A DNA stretch of 40,639 nucleotides. Source: Planctomycetota bacterium (GTDB taxonomy: Bacteria > Planctomycetota > UBA11346). The notes below the pieces were generated by a model, which searched no databases, had not been told where the DNA came from, and worked only from the letters and a program-made list of their open reading frames with translations. The DNA is taken from the NCBI GenBank assembly GCA_028280785.1, contig JANQLF010000027.1, forward strand, positions 1 to 40,639, in the 5' to 3' direction. The position numbers and the translations under genes are program-made. The first letter of the stretch is position 1. Each line of letters opens with the position of its first letter. This document shows positions 1 to 9,391 of this stretch, piece after piece.

Positions 1-297
1 ATGATGGCCGAATCTTCCGATTCCGACGACGTTGATGGCCACACTAAAACCAACACCTTGATTTATCACCAAGGTGAAATCGATGCCAACAATGAATTCG
101 TGCATGAAGACCAACGCATCGATATGCCCGACGACGTCGACCACCAAGAACTCTGCAACCGCGAACAAGCTTACTTTTTAAATGCTATTCGCGAGGATGT
201 TGATCTCGGTGACCACATGGGTCGAGCGATTAACAGTCTGAAAATCGTGCTCGCCGCCGATGAATCAGTGCGCAGTGGAAAAACAGTCGATCTTTAA
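1..297 (+). CDS. Gfo/Idh/MocA-type oxidoreductase, C-terminal fragment (5' cut by window)
   Basis: The reading frame is open to the window edge and only about 98 residues are visible, so the true start lies upstream. The tail (EQAYFLNAI, then NSLKIVLAADESVRSGK) matches the C-terminal signature of NAD(P)-dependent sugar or inositol dehydrogenases of the Gfo/Idh/MocA family, in which the last helix carries an 'AxxSxxxGKxV' ending. The N-terminal Rossmann fold and catalytic Lys are not visible, so substrate and activity cannot be judged. The stop TAA at 295-297 overlaps the stop of the convergent gene by two bases. Family assignment rests on the C-terminal motif only. Confidence 0.75.
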   Translation: MMAESSDSDDVDGHTKTNTLIYHQGEIDANNEFVHEDQRIDMPDDVDHQELCNREQAYFLNAIREDVDLGDHMGRAINSLKIVLAADESVRSGKTVDL

Positions 298-653
298 GCT
301 GATCGACTGTCCTCCTGAAATTTCTGATAAACCTGATCAAATTCATCCAAATAGGCACTGATATCCGGTGCGTATTCAGCACGACCATCGGCAAGCATAC
401 ATTCCCTGAGTTGCTTAGCGAAGTGCGTAAAGCGTCGCAATTCATTAATCTGCTTAACCGAAATACCTTCACGACAATAAAACATGCCGATTAAGTACAT
501 GTCGCGTCGCGCTAAGGCGATGCCTACTTCAAAATCGACTGGCAAAAATGTCTGCATGTATGGACAAAATCCCGTTACATCGATATCCATATAGTCCAGG
601 AATTCGCCAAGCGTATGACAGTCAGCAGTTTGCTGCACGTTTGCTACCCACAT
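294..653 (-). CDS. Hypothetical protein, 119 aa
   Basis: I do not recognise this protein. It is 119 residues, soluble-looking, without signal peptide or membrane segment. It has an acidic helical C-terminal third and cysteines at scattered positions (CHT, GFCPYM, YCRE, ECML). The start is supported by a strong Shine-Dalgarno AAGGAG about 6 bases upstream of the ATG at 651-653. A weak promoter-like element lies further upstream (-10 TATAGT on the minus strand near 701-706). It is convergent with the oxidoreductase fragment and stands alone, so context gives no function. The good ribosome binding site and fully open frame make it a likely real gene. Confidence 0.65.
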   Translation of the reverse strand: MWVANVQQTADCHTLGEFLDYMDIDVTGFCPYMQTFLPVDFEVGIALARRDMYLIGMFYCREGISVKQINELRRFTHFAKQLRECMLADGRAEYAPDISAYLDEFDQVYQKFQEDSRSA

Positions 654-700
654 GTGAATCTCCTTTAACTTTAGGTTAGATAAATCAGAGTGCTGCCTGC

Positions 701-729
701 ACTATAACAAGACTGAAATTCATTTCTAA
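701..729 (-). promoter_or_regulatory. Possible promoter for the 119-aa orphan gene
   Basis: On the minus strand a TATAGT box (701-706), preceded by TGT, lies 17 bases from a poor -35 match TTAGAA (724-729). It is upstream of the Shine-Dalgarno of the gene starting at 653. The -10 is good and the -35 weak. The rest of the 654-833 gap is A+T rich and shows nothing else. Confidence 0.3.
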
Positions 730-833
730 TTAATTCTGATTGCTTACTTAATCATTTGCTCGATTAAAATGATTAGGTAAACCACATTTTTCTGTCAAAT
801 AAAAAATTGATTGCTGAATATATGATTAGGGAA

Positions 834-1310
834 TCATGCTGGCAAGAGCATCTCGATATGCTCAATACCCTCTTCCATATAAGGGTCGCCTTCGGCAATG
901 AATCCAAAGTCGGCATAAAATTTCTGCAAGTATGCCTGTGCCGAGATACGAATGGCTTGTTGCGGTAATTCCGCTTGCGTATGAGCGATACCTTTTTCAA
1001 CGAGCTGCTTGCCTAGGCCCTGTCCACGTGCCGCTGCGGTGGTCAAAACTCGTCCAATGGACGCTTCAGTATAGCGAACGCCTGGTTTTAAAACGCGTAA
1101 ATAGGCCAATAAGTTTTTTTGTTCGCTGGATTGCCAAGCACATAAATGCCAAGCATCCTGGTCTTTATCATCAGCGTCAAGATATTCACAATGCTGTTCG
1201 ACAACAAATACCTGCTGCCGTGCTTGTAATATCGCATAAATCTGATCGCGACTTAATGCACTAAACGAAGACCATTGCCAAGTAATATCAGTTCCCACGT
1301 AAGACAGCAT
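834..1310 (-). CDS. elaA: ElaA-like GNAT-family N-acetyltransferase
   Basis: About 158 residues resembling E. coli ElaA along its whole length. The N-terminal stretch 'LQARQQVFVVEQHCEYLDADDKD' region matches the ElaA 'LR..VFVVEQ.CPY.D.D..D' pattern. The central IGRVLTTAAARGQGLGKQL carries the acetyl-CoA pyrophosphate-binding R/Q-x-x-G-x-G/A motif of GNAT enzymes. The C-terminal AQAYLQKFYADFGF and YMEEGIEHIEM match the conserved ElaA ending. The frame is open up to 1352, but I prefer the ATG at 1308-1310. It overlaps the end of the upstream nitrilase gene by about 23 bases, suggesting translational coupling. The substrate of ElaA proteins is not established. Confidence 0.8.
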   Translation of the reverse strand: MLSYVGTDITWQWSSFSALSRDQIYAILQARQQVFVVEQHCEYLDADDKDQDAWHLCAWQSSEQKNLLAYLRVLKPGVRYTEASIGRVLTTAAARGQGLGKQLVEKGIAHTQAELPQQAIRISAQAYLQKFYADFGFIAEGDPYMEEGIEHIEMLLPA

Positions 1311-2118
1311 AATCTTTGCGCATGCTTTGCATATAGGCACGATGATTATCAAAACTGGTATGTGGCGAATCTAAGTGCTGCTGTGGATCGACATCAAAAA
1401 TATGCACACCGGGACGTTGTGGTGCACTGCCAACGACACGGCCTAAGGCATCAACTGCCATACATACAATGCCGTCCCAATTAGCAATACGCTCATCCGG
1501 AAGTGCATGGGTAACGCAGACCAACGGTGCGCATAAATCAGCAGCGCGGCAAGACATGCGATTAGTAAATCCTGCGACATGAATATCAAACGGCATCGTT
1601 AACCACAGAAAAAAATCCGCGCCCTCAATTAGGTGGCGCATAGCAATATCAGGAAAATGCATTTCCCAACACACTTGAATACCCATTTTTCCAAACGGCG
1701 TTTCTATTGGTGGCGTATAGGCACCAGGTTCGAACCCAAGTGCAATTTCCGGATCAGGTAAAAAACGCTTACGATATTTACCAATACATGCGCCTTGTGA
1801 TGAATAAACGATGCTACTGTTATAGATTTTCCCATCATCGAGCTCTTCGGTATTAATAACCAAAATCAGATTATGTTCTTCAGCCAACAAACGAAACTGA
1901 TCAATTTCTGGATCGTCTATCGCACGCGCCATATCGATAAGCTTATTACCTTCATAGGCGGCAATGCCTTCATCGGTGCGATGTGAAATACATGATTCAG
2001 GAAAAACAATCATCTCAGCACCTGCCTGCGCAGCTTCTGCAACGCTCGCTTTCAAATCCGCTAAGCGCTGAGCACGATCGACAATATTTTCACTGACAGC
2101 AACAGCTGCTAATTTCAT
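1288..2118 (-). CDS. Nitrilase-superfamily carbon-nitrogen hydrolase
   Basis: A 276-residue cytoplasmic C-N hydrolase with the complete catalytic triad of the superfamily: Glu41 in VFPES, Lys117 in YRKRFL and Cys150 in GIQVCWEMHFPD. Family members hydrolyse amides, N-carbamoyl compounds or nitriles; the substrate cannot be read from the motifs. There is no signal peptide. The start is preceded by AGAGGT four bases before the ATG. It begins 8 bases after the stop of the large secreted protein and overlaps the acetyltransferase, so the three genes are probably one transcript. Length is usual for the family. Confidence 0.87.
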   Translation of the reverse strand: MKLAAVAVSENIVDRAQRLADLKASVAEAAQAGAEMIVFPESCISHRTDEGIAAYEGNKLIDMARAIDDPEIDQFRLLAEEHNLILVINTEELDDGKIYNSSIVYSSQGACIGKYRKRFLPDPEIALGFEPGAYTPPIETPFGKMGIQVCWEMHFPDIAMRHLIEGADFFLWLTMPFDIHVAGFTNRMSCRAADLCAPLVCVTHALPDERIANWDGIVCMAVDALGRVVGSAPQRPGVHIFDVDPQQHLDSPHTSFDNHRAYMQSMRKDYAVLRGN

Positions 2119-2126
2119 AAGTACCT

Positions 2127-5100
2127 CTATTTCGCTTTCGCAGCTTTCACAAAATCTGCGCGTGGATTGTATGAAGCAGGTCTAAATGCTGGATCGGATG
2201 AAACATACACCTCACCCAGATGATGCACCTGTCCTTTTTCAATACTTGCATCAAGGTAAAAGGTAATGCTGTGCTGACCAGCTTTCAAAGCATATCGATC
2301 TGCATCACGTGATTGCACACGATCACCAAAGATAAATGCCTTACCAATACCGCGTGGGCCACCGTAAATATCGCGATAAGGAGCCCGCATACGCCACTCT
2401 TGTTTCTTCTGACCATCGATGGCAAAGGCGACTTTTAATTTTTTCGTGTAACCAGGAATATATTGAGACCAGATATCGTAATTGCCGTCTGCCGCTACTT
2501 CGAATGTATAGGTAACCGCAACCAAACCATTGCCTGCCTTTGGTGCAATACATGCAATACCTTCTTTTTGTTTGAGCTCAGCCCCACCATCTAAAGATAC
2601 ATCAGCAGCTTTGATGGTAATTGTTCGAGCTTGCTGAGGCGGCGTCGGTGTCACGACAACAGGCTTACTCTGCATACCGCGCGTACTAACAACGATGCAT
2701 TTATAAACCGTATCCTCAGCACCCCAGTCAACAAATGTGTCTGAGCCCTGCATGAGAATAGAACCAACAACTGATTGGTTATCACAATAAAAATTATTAT
2801 CCGTACCGGTATAAATATCCAATCTCGCAATCCCACCATTTGTCGGCTTATTCCAGGTAAAAGTTACTTCACCAGCTGCATTACGCTGTGCTTTGACTTG
2901 TGCTGTAGCTGGCTCAGCAAAGCGATCATCTTGTAATTGCGGCTTAAATCCCGCCTTGTTCGAGATCAATAAGCGATCGATTAATACACCTTCATGCACT
3001 TTAAATGAAACCGTTTTCCCTTTGTCATCAACACGCGCTTTTTCCCACCGCCACTGACTACCTTGCTTATCATCACGGATACGCATGTAATATTGTGATA
3101 TCGCAAATGCCTCGGGTTTCCTCCAGGTTAAAAGCGCGTCTTCAGTCTCATTGTCTGATGCCTTAAAAGCACGCACACAACGCGCACCAGCTGCGCTACC
3201 ATCAAAAACCAAGCGTGCTGTTGCGCTGCGCTCAGCATCACTCACATCTAAATAAGCAATACCAGATTTATTATCGTTCTTTAAACGAGCGACCTGACTC
3301 AAACGTGCTTCGAGCCCACTCCACTCACGTGCAGCAACCATAAAACGTGTCGCTCCCTTAGGTACTTCACCTGTCCAGTTAGTCGCAGCATGCAATTCGT
3401 TTTGTACTAATGTAAATTGATCATCAGCACCTGCAGCATAAATCGCATACCCTGCTAGTTCGGTACAACGTTCTGGTGCTTGCCAACGTAAATCGACTTT
3501 TGAACCAACTTGCTTAACCATTAATTCACGAACTGGATCCGGATGGCGAGCAACAGCCGTATAAACTTCTCCGCTCCCGAGTTGATCACTCATCCATGAT
3601 ATTTTAGTCGCATCAGGCGAAGCCATCGAATAGGTATTGGTACTCCAACTATTACGCGAGGTATTGTAACCAACAATGCGCAAGACCGTCGCACTATCAT
3701 TCATATTTATTAGTAAATGTTGCCCATTTACATCACCGCCATTGCCATTTACCAACCACCAATCACCTTTATCAATCAAACCACCATAGTCAGTACGAAT
3801 GGGGTTCTTCCAATTGCCTACTATTTTAACTTGATCACCTGGTGCCTGACTCAATTCAGTGTTGGGATAGCTCAGCAACAAACCGCCTTCGTATTGACCT
3901 AAATATTTACCGAAACCACCACCCGAGTGACTACTCCAAGTCACATAAACTTCGCGACGCTTTTCCATACTCGCAATATCAAGGCGCCAACGTTCATAAG
4001 TATAACAGGTATTCCAAATAATCTCTTTATTATCATCGGATAAATGCACGCCTTTTAGGTTACTTGGCAGAACTATACTTTTAATGCGCTTCGATGGCTC
4101 AAGGTCTGGATTAATCACATAGGTTTGTGCCGCTTCACGCAAACCAATGACAACCGTATCACCGCCGCCACGTGCCAATTCAATAACGGCAAATTTTCCG
4201 TTCTTAGTATCATACTTAAATTCACCAATTTTACTTTCTTCACCTTTATCTATTTCAAATTTATACACGGTAAAATGAATTGGTCGGGCACCCCAATTAA
4301 CACGATAACCATAGACAACACGAGGGTGCAAAACACTTTCCCACTTATTGTGATATTTAGTCAAGGGTTTGCCATTTTTGAGTCGATACTGTGCGTCGGA
4401 CCACGAGGCACTGCGGTAATCATAAAAATGCTTACCATTACGCCCATTACCGACTTGATACAAGCGCCCTTGCTGAGCCCAACCAATACGGCGGTCACCT
4501 TCATTAAAAGTTTGATCGCCTGGTTGATCAGTTAAACGCATAACCTCAGCATTCGTAGCGGTATCTCGGTAAACTAAGGCTTGATTTTCTGCTTGTTTTA
4601 AATGGTAGCGACCAGCGCGTCGATTGGCTGCATCAAGATTATGATCTGGTTCAATCTTAAGTTTTTCTTGATAATAGCCGATTGGTGGTGGCACTAATGC
4701 TTTCTTCTCTTCTTCATTCAAGGAACTGACTAAGCGAAAGTTATTAAAGGTAACTTTGTTATGGGTGTTATGAAATTCGATGGTAATCTTAAGGTTATGA
4801 TGCCCACGAATACCAACGGCATGCAGATCCGTCACACGCAGTCCACTGGTATACAATGCAGGAATCCAACGTGTGCAAAAATACATTTTACACATGGTTG
4901 CTCGTTCTGGTAAATCAGTGACTAAATATCGATACTTATTAAAATCTATTTTCTTAGCATAATCACGTTGAATGGTAGTCGTAGCCGGCTGTAACTTCAG
5001 TACGGACTCAGCCAAACCACCGCGGAAATTTAAAGTTCCACGAATAGTTTGCAAAGTAACCGTTCCATCACCATTGGCTTTAAACGATTCTGGTGCTGCG

Positions 5101-5225
5101 CCACGCACATGCTTCCAGCCGTCGGTCGAGTCAAAGGTATCTTCAAAACCAATGCGTTCTTCTGCACTTAATGCGCCGCAAAACAGCAAGCAGGTGAGTA
5201 GGCTTAGCGTAGTCGATAGTCTCAT
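2127..5225 (-). CDS. Large secreted multidomain protein: propeller, Fn3-like repeats, C-terminal carbohydrate-binding-like module
   Basis: 1032 residues with a classical signal peptide (about residues 1-20, cleavage near LSA-EE) and a strong AAGGAG before the ATG. Visible regions are: a beta-sandwich-like N-terminal part (about 25-165); a WD40/TolB-like propeller with many aromatic-rich strands (about 200-560); Fn3-like beta units with '.DLRW..P' and 'FTWNKP' patterns (about 565-870); and a final beta-jelly-roll-like module (about 870-1020) with AADGNYDIWSQYIPGYTKK and GQHSITFYLDAS, typical of carbohydrate-binding domains at the ends of PVC-group secreted proteins. No catalytic motif is evident. 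It heads an operon with the nitrilase and ElaA-like genes. A role in binding or sensing polysaccharide at the cell surface is inference. Confidence 0.8.
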   Translation of the reverse strand: MRLSTTLSLLTCLLFCGALSAEERIGFEDTFDSTDGWKHVRGAAPESFKANGDGTVTLQTIRGTLNFRGGLAESVLKLQPATTTIQRDYAKKIDFNKYRYLVTDLPERATMCKMYFCTRWIPALYTSGLRVTDLHAVGIRGHHNLKITIEFHNTHNKVTFNNFRLVSSLNEEEKKALVPPPIGYYQEKLKIEPDHNLDAANRRAGRYHLKQAENQALVYRDTATNAEVMRLTDQPGDQTFNEGDRRIGWAQQGRLYQVGNGRNGKHFYDYRSASWSDAQYRLKNGKPLTKYHNKWESVLHPRVVYGYRVNWGARPIHFTVYKFEIDKGEESKIGEFKYDTKNGKFAVIELARGGGDTVVIGLREAAQTYVINPDLEPSKRIKSIVLPSNLKGVHLSDDNKEIIWNTCYTYERWRLDIASMEKRREVYVTWSSHSGGGFGKYLGQYEGGLLLSYPNTELSQAPGDQVKIVGNWKNPIRTDYGGLIDKGDWWLVNGNGGDVNGQHLLINMNDSATVLRIVGYNTSRNSWSTNTYSMASPDATKISWMSDQLGSGEVYTAVARHPDPVRELMVKQVGSKVDLRWQAPERCTELAGYAIYAAGADDQFTLVQNELHAATNWTGEVPKGATRFMVAAREWSGLEARLSQVARLKNDNKSGIAYLDVSDAERSATARLVFDGSAAGARCVRAFKASDNETEDALLTWRKPEAFAISQYYMRIRDDKQGSQWRWEKARVDDKGKTVSFKVHEGVLIDRLLISNKAGFKPQLQDDRFAEPATAQVKAQRNAAGEVTFTWNKPTNGGIARLDIYTGTDNNFYCDNQSVVGSILMQGSDTFVDWGAEDTVYKCIVVSTRGMQSKPVVVTPTPPQQARTITIKAADVSLDGGAELKQKEGIACIAPKAGNGLVAVTYTFEVAADGNYDIWSQYIPGYTKKLKVAFAIDGQKKQEWRMRAPYRDIYGGPRGIGKAFIFGDRVQSRDADRYALKAGQHSITFYLDASIEKGQVHHLGEVYVSSDPAFRPASYNPRADFVKAAKAK

Positions 5226-5358
5226 AGGAAACTCCTTAAAGCGCCGATCATGCAGAAATACAATTCAAGGTTCAAAGTCCAATCATTATATAATTAACAC
5301 TTTTCTCTGATCGTATCTCTGGCGTGGTACAGCCAGCGAGATTCGAGTCACACTTGAA

Positions 5359-5380
5359 ATGAGCCCTCGTTAGGGCTTAC
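5359..5380 (-). terminator. Weak hairpin at the 3' end of the hybrid kinase gene
   Basis: AGCCCT (5362-5367) pairs with AGGGCT (5372-5377) around a 4-base loop and overlaps the kinase stop codon. On the minus strand it is followed only by ATTTC, so the U-tract is poor. It may be a weak terminator or RNA-stability hairpin. The remaining gap up to the 5225 gene shows no other feature. Confidence 0.3.
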
Positions 5381-7458
5381 TTTGATGCAATGCATGACTC
5401 AATTGCTTCGGATAAGTCCAATAAACGATAGGGTTTATTGATAAAGAACTTGGCGCCATCATTCATCAAAGCCTGAATGGATATATCTTCGGAAAAACCA
5501 GAGGACACAATGACCCGAACACGCGGGTTGATCTCTTTGAGCTTATAAAAGCACTCCTGGCCATTCATTTCTGGCATCAACATATCTAAAATAACGACAT
5601 CGATATCGTAATGCTTCTCTTTATATATGTCCAATCCTTGTTTACCATTATTGGCGCTCAGCACTTGATAGCCCAGTTGAACCAGCATAGAGGTAACCGA
5701 CTGCACAATCGCTGGTTCATCATCAATTAATAAGATATTACCTGAGCCTCTCTTAACTGTCGGTATTTGTTTTTGCTGATCGGTCTTTTGTTCAGTCAGT
5801 GGTATGTACATATGGAATTCAGTACCTTTGCCTTCTTCACTGTACACACTAATCGAACCATGATGCTCAACCAAAATTCCATAAGCAGCAGCCAGACCTA
5901 AGCCAGTATTTTTATTTTTGTCTTTTGTACTAAAAAATGGATCGAATATCTTTTCTTTAATTTCTGGCGCGATGCCACTGCCATTATCGATCATGCGAAT
6001 ATCGATATAGTCACCGGCCTCTAATTTAAAACTACTAGCTTTGCAATAGGCCTCATCTAATTCTTGATGATGGGAGCGAATTATGATTTCACCTGCATCA
6101 CCGATAGCATCACTGGCATTAATACCCAGGTTTAAAAACACATTGATCAATTGCGTTTTATCGCCAACAATGCGCGTGTGCTCATCTGACAATTCTGTCT
6201 TAATATTAATTTTCTTATCGATACTACGGCGCAAGAGGGCCACTGCCTCATCGATCACTTCATTGATATTAATGCGCTCCATAACCATATGGCGCTTTTT
6301 AGAAAAACTGAGCAACTTACTGGTTAAATCACTGGCACGCTGTGATGAATTAATAATCAACTCAAGCATTTCTTTATCAGAACCATCGCGCTCTTTCATC
6401 GCCATTACTTCAGAAGCACCCATAATACCGGCAAGCATGTTATTAAAGTCATGGGCAATACCGCCCGCTAGCTGACCTATCGCTGTTAATTTTTCAGCCT
6501 GCTTCAACTGCTCTTCCATTTGAATTTGCATGTCGATATCGCGAACAATTGCCACCACACGATTCACTCCATCAACCTCGGTGAGCTTCAAGGCTACATT
6601 GACCCAAAATGTCGAACCGTCCTTCTTACACGCTTTCCATTTGAAATTGGCGCTACCTGATTGCACAGCTTCCTGAATGCGTTTGCCTGCGGCTTCTGCG
6701 TCAAACCCCTCTTCATTCGCACTCAGGCTTTCGACTGTGAAATTATTGATATCACCTCTTTTAAACCCATACATGCTCAACATCGTATCATTAACATCCA
6801 AAACTTGACCAGTCACTGCGTCATGAATAAATACAGCATCGTGTAATGAATTTAAAATTTCACCATATTGCCGCTCGCGCTCATTAGCACGCTGCACGGC
6901 CGTAATAGAAAACTCTGTCATGATACGAATAAGCACACTAGCGGTCGCAAACAACAACAACGTGGTAAATAAATCACCCCATTGAAAATCATGGGTGTAT
7001 TTATTAGTCACAAAACCGAAATATTCTCCAACACCAATAATCAACACTGAACACAAGCACAACAAACTCAGTGTAACATAGTAAAATCGATTAAATAACA
7101 TACTACCAATGGCTAAAATAATTGGAAACGCCATCATCCCCACATCATGTATTCCATCACCATCATAAATTAAATAGGTGATCGATACCCAAAGTAAAAA
7201 AACCGTTATTAACGTGGCAGATTTTAGATGCTTTTTACGCAAATGCGAATACAGCAGTAAATAAACAAAGAAATTAAACAGCGAGACAAGAAAGGCATCT
7301 AACCACGTGGCAAAATAAGAATTAATTGCGCTCAGTAGCGAGGCAATCATTAACACCAAGTTCAAAATTTTCACCAACGAAGCGATACGCTGTTCCTCGG
7401 CGCTATACAGCACCGAGTAAATCATTTCAGCTATCGGTTTTCGTTGAGGGTTGGGCAT
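5377..7458 (-). CDS. Membrane-bound hybrid sensor histidine kinase (PAS-HisKA-HATPase-REC)
   Basis: 693 residues. The N-terminal part has about five or six hydrophobic helices (about 28-180), followed by a PAS domain (about 195-315; SLHDAVFIHD, VLDVNDTMLSMYGF). A HisKA helix with the phospho-acceptor His336 in GGIAHDFNN follows. The HATPase domain shows the N box (FLNLGINASDAI), a G1-like DNGSGIAPE and a G2-like NTGLGLAAAYGI. The receiver domain (about 570-690) has the phospho-accepting Asp625 in VVILDMLMPEMNG. No separate response regulator with an output domain is adjacent, so the output partner is unknown. The HDFNN-type H box is typical of hybrid kinases that pass phosphate to a distant regulator. 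The start ATG at 7458 has AGGA unusually close; ATG at 7425 is an alternative. Confidence 0.92.
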   Translation of the reverse strand: MPNPQRKPIAEMIYSVLYSAEEQRIASLVKILNLVLMIASLLSAINSYFATWLDAFLVSLFNFFVYLLLYSHLRKKHLKSATLITVFLLWVSITYLIYDGDGIHDVGMMAFPIILAIGSMLFNRFYYVTLSLLCLCSVLIIGVGEYFGFVTNKYTHDFQWGDLFTTLLLFATASVLIRIMTEFSITAVQRANERERQYGEILNSLHDAVFIHDAVTGQVLDVNDTMLSMYGFKRGDINNFTVESLSANEEGFDAEAAGKRIQEAVQSGSANFKWKACKKDGSTFWVNVALKLTEVDGVNRVVAIVRDIDMQIQMEEQLKQAEKLTAIGQLAGGIAHDFNNMLAGIMGASEVMAMKERDGSDKEMLELIINSSQRASDLTSKLLSFSKKRHMVMERININEVIDEAVALLRRSIDKKINIKTELSDEHTRIVGDKTQLINVFLNLGINASDAIGDAGEIIIRSHHQELDEAYCKASSFKLEAGDYIDIRMIDNGSGIAPEIKEKIFDPFFSTKDKNKNTGLGLAAAYGILVEHHGSISVYSEEGKGTEFHMYIPLTEQKTDQQKQIPTVKRGSGNILLIDDEPAIVQSVTSMLVQLGYQVLSANNGKQGLDIYKEKHYDIDVVILDMLMPEMNGQECFYKLKEINPRVRVIVSSGFSEDISIQALMNDGAKFFINKPYRLLDLSEAIESCIASK

Positions 7459-7591
7459 ATCCTACAAGCCTAATTAAGACCTGGACTTACACAATCTTAG
7501 GCCGAGTGCATTAACCCCGTATTAAATCTGCGCATGCTAATCAATAGGCCGTCACTTCTATAGTAACAACAAGCATTTACACGCAGAGGTA

Positions 7592-9199
7592 TTATGAGAG
7601 TCGCAGATTAATCTGCTGACGCTTCTTCAGTATCCATTCAGCATCGTGCGGATAACTCTTCATCGTCAGTGGATATTTGAGTCCACGCTCAAGCAAGTCT
7701 ATGACTTTTTGTCGACCTATTTTCTCCTCGAGCGCCTGACAAGCACGCAAGTCTTGTTGGGCTTCAAAGAAGACTTCGTGGCGAATTGAATCAATTGGCC
7801 CCTCTTCACCAGGGTAAACCAAAAAGGCATCACCGCTTTGAAAGGCTTTGCCAGCATCAGTAACCTTAAATGGATCAATTGATTTAAGGGAATATTGTGT
7901 GTGCCAAAAATTATAACCCCAATGCAAAAATCCCTTGATGTTATATTTATATAATAAAAAGCCCATGATACGATTACGCGATGAAGGCATGTGCATGAAA
8001 CGATTAGAAACTTTATTCCACTGCGAGGTGCAATAATAGGTCCACAAATCATTGACCTTTGCTTTGACAAACGGCTCAATGTGATTGTTTGCTGGAACTG
8101 GATGCTGAACAAGTCCTCGCTTATAGAATTCAATACTCGATAGCGCATCTATAATCTGAAAGCCTTCCAAATACGGACGGACGAATTCAACCGCCTTGGT
8201 ATAAGACTCCAAGTGCTTTTCATTCGGTTCATCAGAGATGTGAAAAAATGTTTTCTTTTGTAATTTCTCTTTAATTAAAAATTTTGTTAATGCCGGCAAG
8301 AATTGACTCAAGAACGTTCGGTATTGCTTACCATGGGCCTCAACGTGCCAACCAAACTTCTTTTTACCATTAACAATGATTTTAGGCGCATAGGCAGCAC
8401 CCCACTGGGTAAATAAATGTGCCATTTCAAATTTAGCAACACCAGTCTTCTTAGCTAATGTGATCCACTTTTTCAGTTTACTAAAACCAAATCGATATCG
8501 ACCACTAGTAAAAGAAATGTCAACCAATTGCACAGTTGGACGCTCGCCACCTACCGCTGTATCCAGTGGTGGGGTGAAAATTGGGGTTAAAACCGTGTTT
8601 TGACCATGATCAGCACAGTTTTTAAAATACGCAGACAGCAAATCCCAATGCTCTTTAGACCACGGCTCTACATCGTAATACGAACAAATGCAGTCGGTGT
8701 GAAACCACTCGGTGTGATCTAATTGGGTCTTTGGCAATTCACCTTTGAGTACCTCTAACTGAAAAGTCGTATGTGTCGTATGCCCATTTTGTTCCCAATT
8801 GGTTTCAATGGTATAAATACCGGGCTTTTGTTTTTTAGGAATGCGCACCGTAATCCAAATACTACGCCATTGATTATAAATAATTCGTTGAGTCGTTGTA
8901 ATTGGCATTAAGGCATCTGGATAGAGTCCAGGTGTTTTTCGTAGCACCGCATTATCAAAATTTTCACCCGGATAATCGACTGGTACGAGCGCAACTTCTC
9001 TCAAGGTTATTTGTTTTTTAAGTGGACTGCTTACACGAATGCGCGCCGCCGGATTCCAATCTTTAGTACTGGTATAAGCAATTTGAAAACTAAAAGTCTC
9101 ACCACGCAAACATTGACCACGCGTAAATGGCTTGGCCCGCAATGGCTCATCAGCAAAAACTTTTTCCAAAGAGTGTAATTGGCGCAATTGTAAGCTCAT
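7592..9199 (-). CDS. DUF4091-domain glycoside-hydrolase-like protein
   Basis: 535 residues, no signal peptide. The N-terminal beta domain (about 1-150) contains the GQCLRGETFSFQIAY pattern usual before DUF4091. A TIM-barrel-like region follows, with FHTDCICSYYDVEPWS and the acidic FFHISDEPNEKH segment (about residue 320), which in DUF4091 proteins is the probable active-site acid. The C-terminal GFLHWGYNFW and 'GDAFLVYPGEEGPIDSIR' region is the DUF4091 signature. Enzymatic activity of DUF4091 proteins is presumed glycosidic but largely uncharacterised. GGAGG lies four bases before the ATG. It is transcribed away from the GntR/LacI-type regulator, with a candidate operator in the shared intergenic region, so it is probably in that regulon. 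Confidence 0.82.
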   Translation of the reverse strand: MSLQLRQLHSLEKVFADEPLRAKPFTRGQCLRGETFSFQIAYTSTKDWNPAARIRVSSPLKKQITLREVALVPVDYPGENFDNAVLRKTPGLYPDALMPITTTQRIIYNQWRSIWITVRIPKKQKPGIYTIETNWEQNGHTTHTTFQLEVLKGELPKTQLDHTEWFHTDCICSYYDVEPWSKEHWDLLSAYFKNCADHGQNTVLTPIFTPPLDTAVGGERPTVQLVDISFTSGRYRFGFSKLKKWITLAKKTGVAKFEMAHLFTQWGAAYAPKIIVNGKKKFGWHVEAHGKQYRTFLSQFLPALTKFLIKEKLQKKTFFHISDEPNEKHLESYTKAVEFVRPYLEGFQIIDALSSIEFYKRGLVQHPVPANNHIEPFVKAKVNDLWTYYCTSQWNKVSNRFMHMPSSRNRIMGFLLYKYNIKGFLHWGYNFWHTQYSLKSIDPFKVTDAGKAFQSGDAFLVYPGEEGPIDSIRHEVFFEAQQDLRACQALEEKIGRQKVIDLLERGLKYPLTMKSYPHDAEWILKKRQQINLRLS

Positions 9200-9268
9200 A
9201 AGCCCTCCAGCAGGACGTGCTAAAATAGACCGCTTTAAGCATAAGCAAAGATCAAGACTATTGCTCCA

Positions 9269-9278
9269 TGGTGCACCA
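9269..9278. promoter_or_regulatory. Candidate operator, palindrome TGGTGCACCA, in divergent intergenic region
   Basis: A perfect 10-base palindrome in the 192-base region between the DUF4091 gene and the GntR/LacI-type regulator. Nine of its bases (TGGTGCACC) recur just downstream of the -10 box of the forward operon at 10527-10535. Nearby lie the inverted half-sites AGTGCTCC (9281-9288) and GGAGCACT (9312-9319), which may be a second, looser operator. Perfect symmetry and repetition at both control regions suggest a dimeric binding site for the local regulator; assignment to that regulator is inference. Confidence 0.5.
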
Positions 9279-9391
9279 GAAGTGCTCCCTTTTTTAATTG
9301 ACCTGGAAGGTGGAGCACTAAGCTAGGCCCATCAGTTTTCAACTGGCGCATCATCGAAGTTTTCTTCTAAATGATTTTAAGGACATAACTT

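Noticed and set aside
932..1264. Open frame of 110 codons on the plus strand
   Set aside because: It is antisense to the ElaA-like acetyltransferase, which has clear family motifs.
4125..4535. Open frame of 136 codons on the plus strand
   Set aside because: It lies wholly inside the large secreted protein gene on the other strand, has no ribosome binding site and low-complexity Thr/Ile composition.
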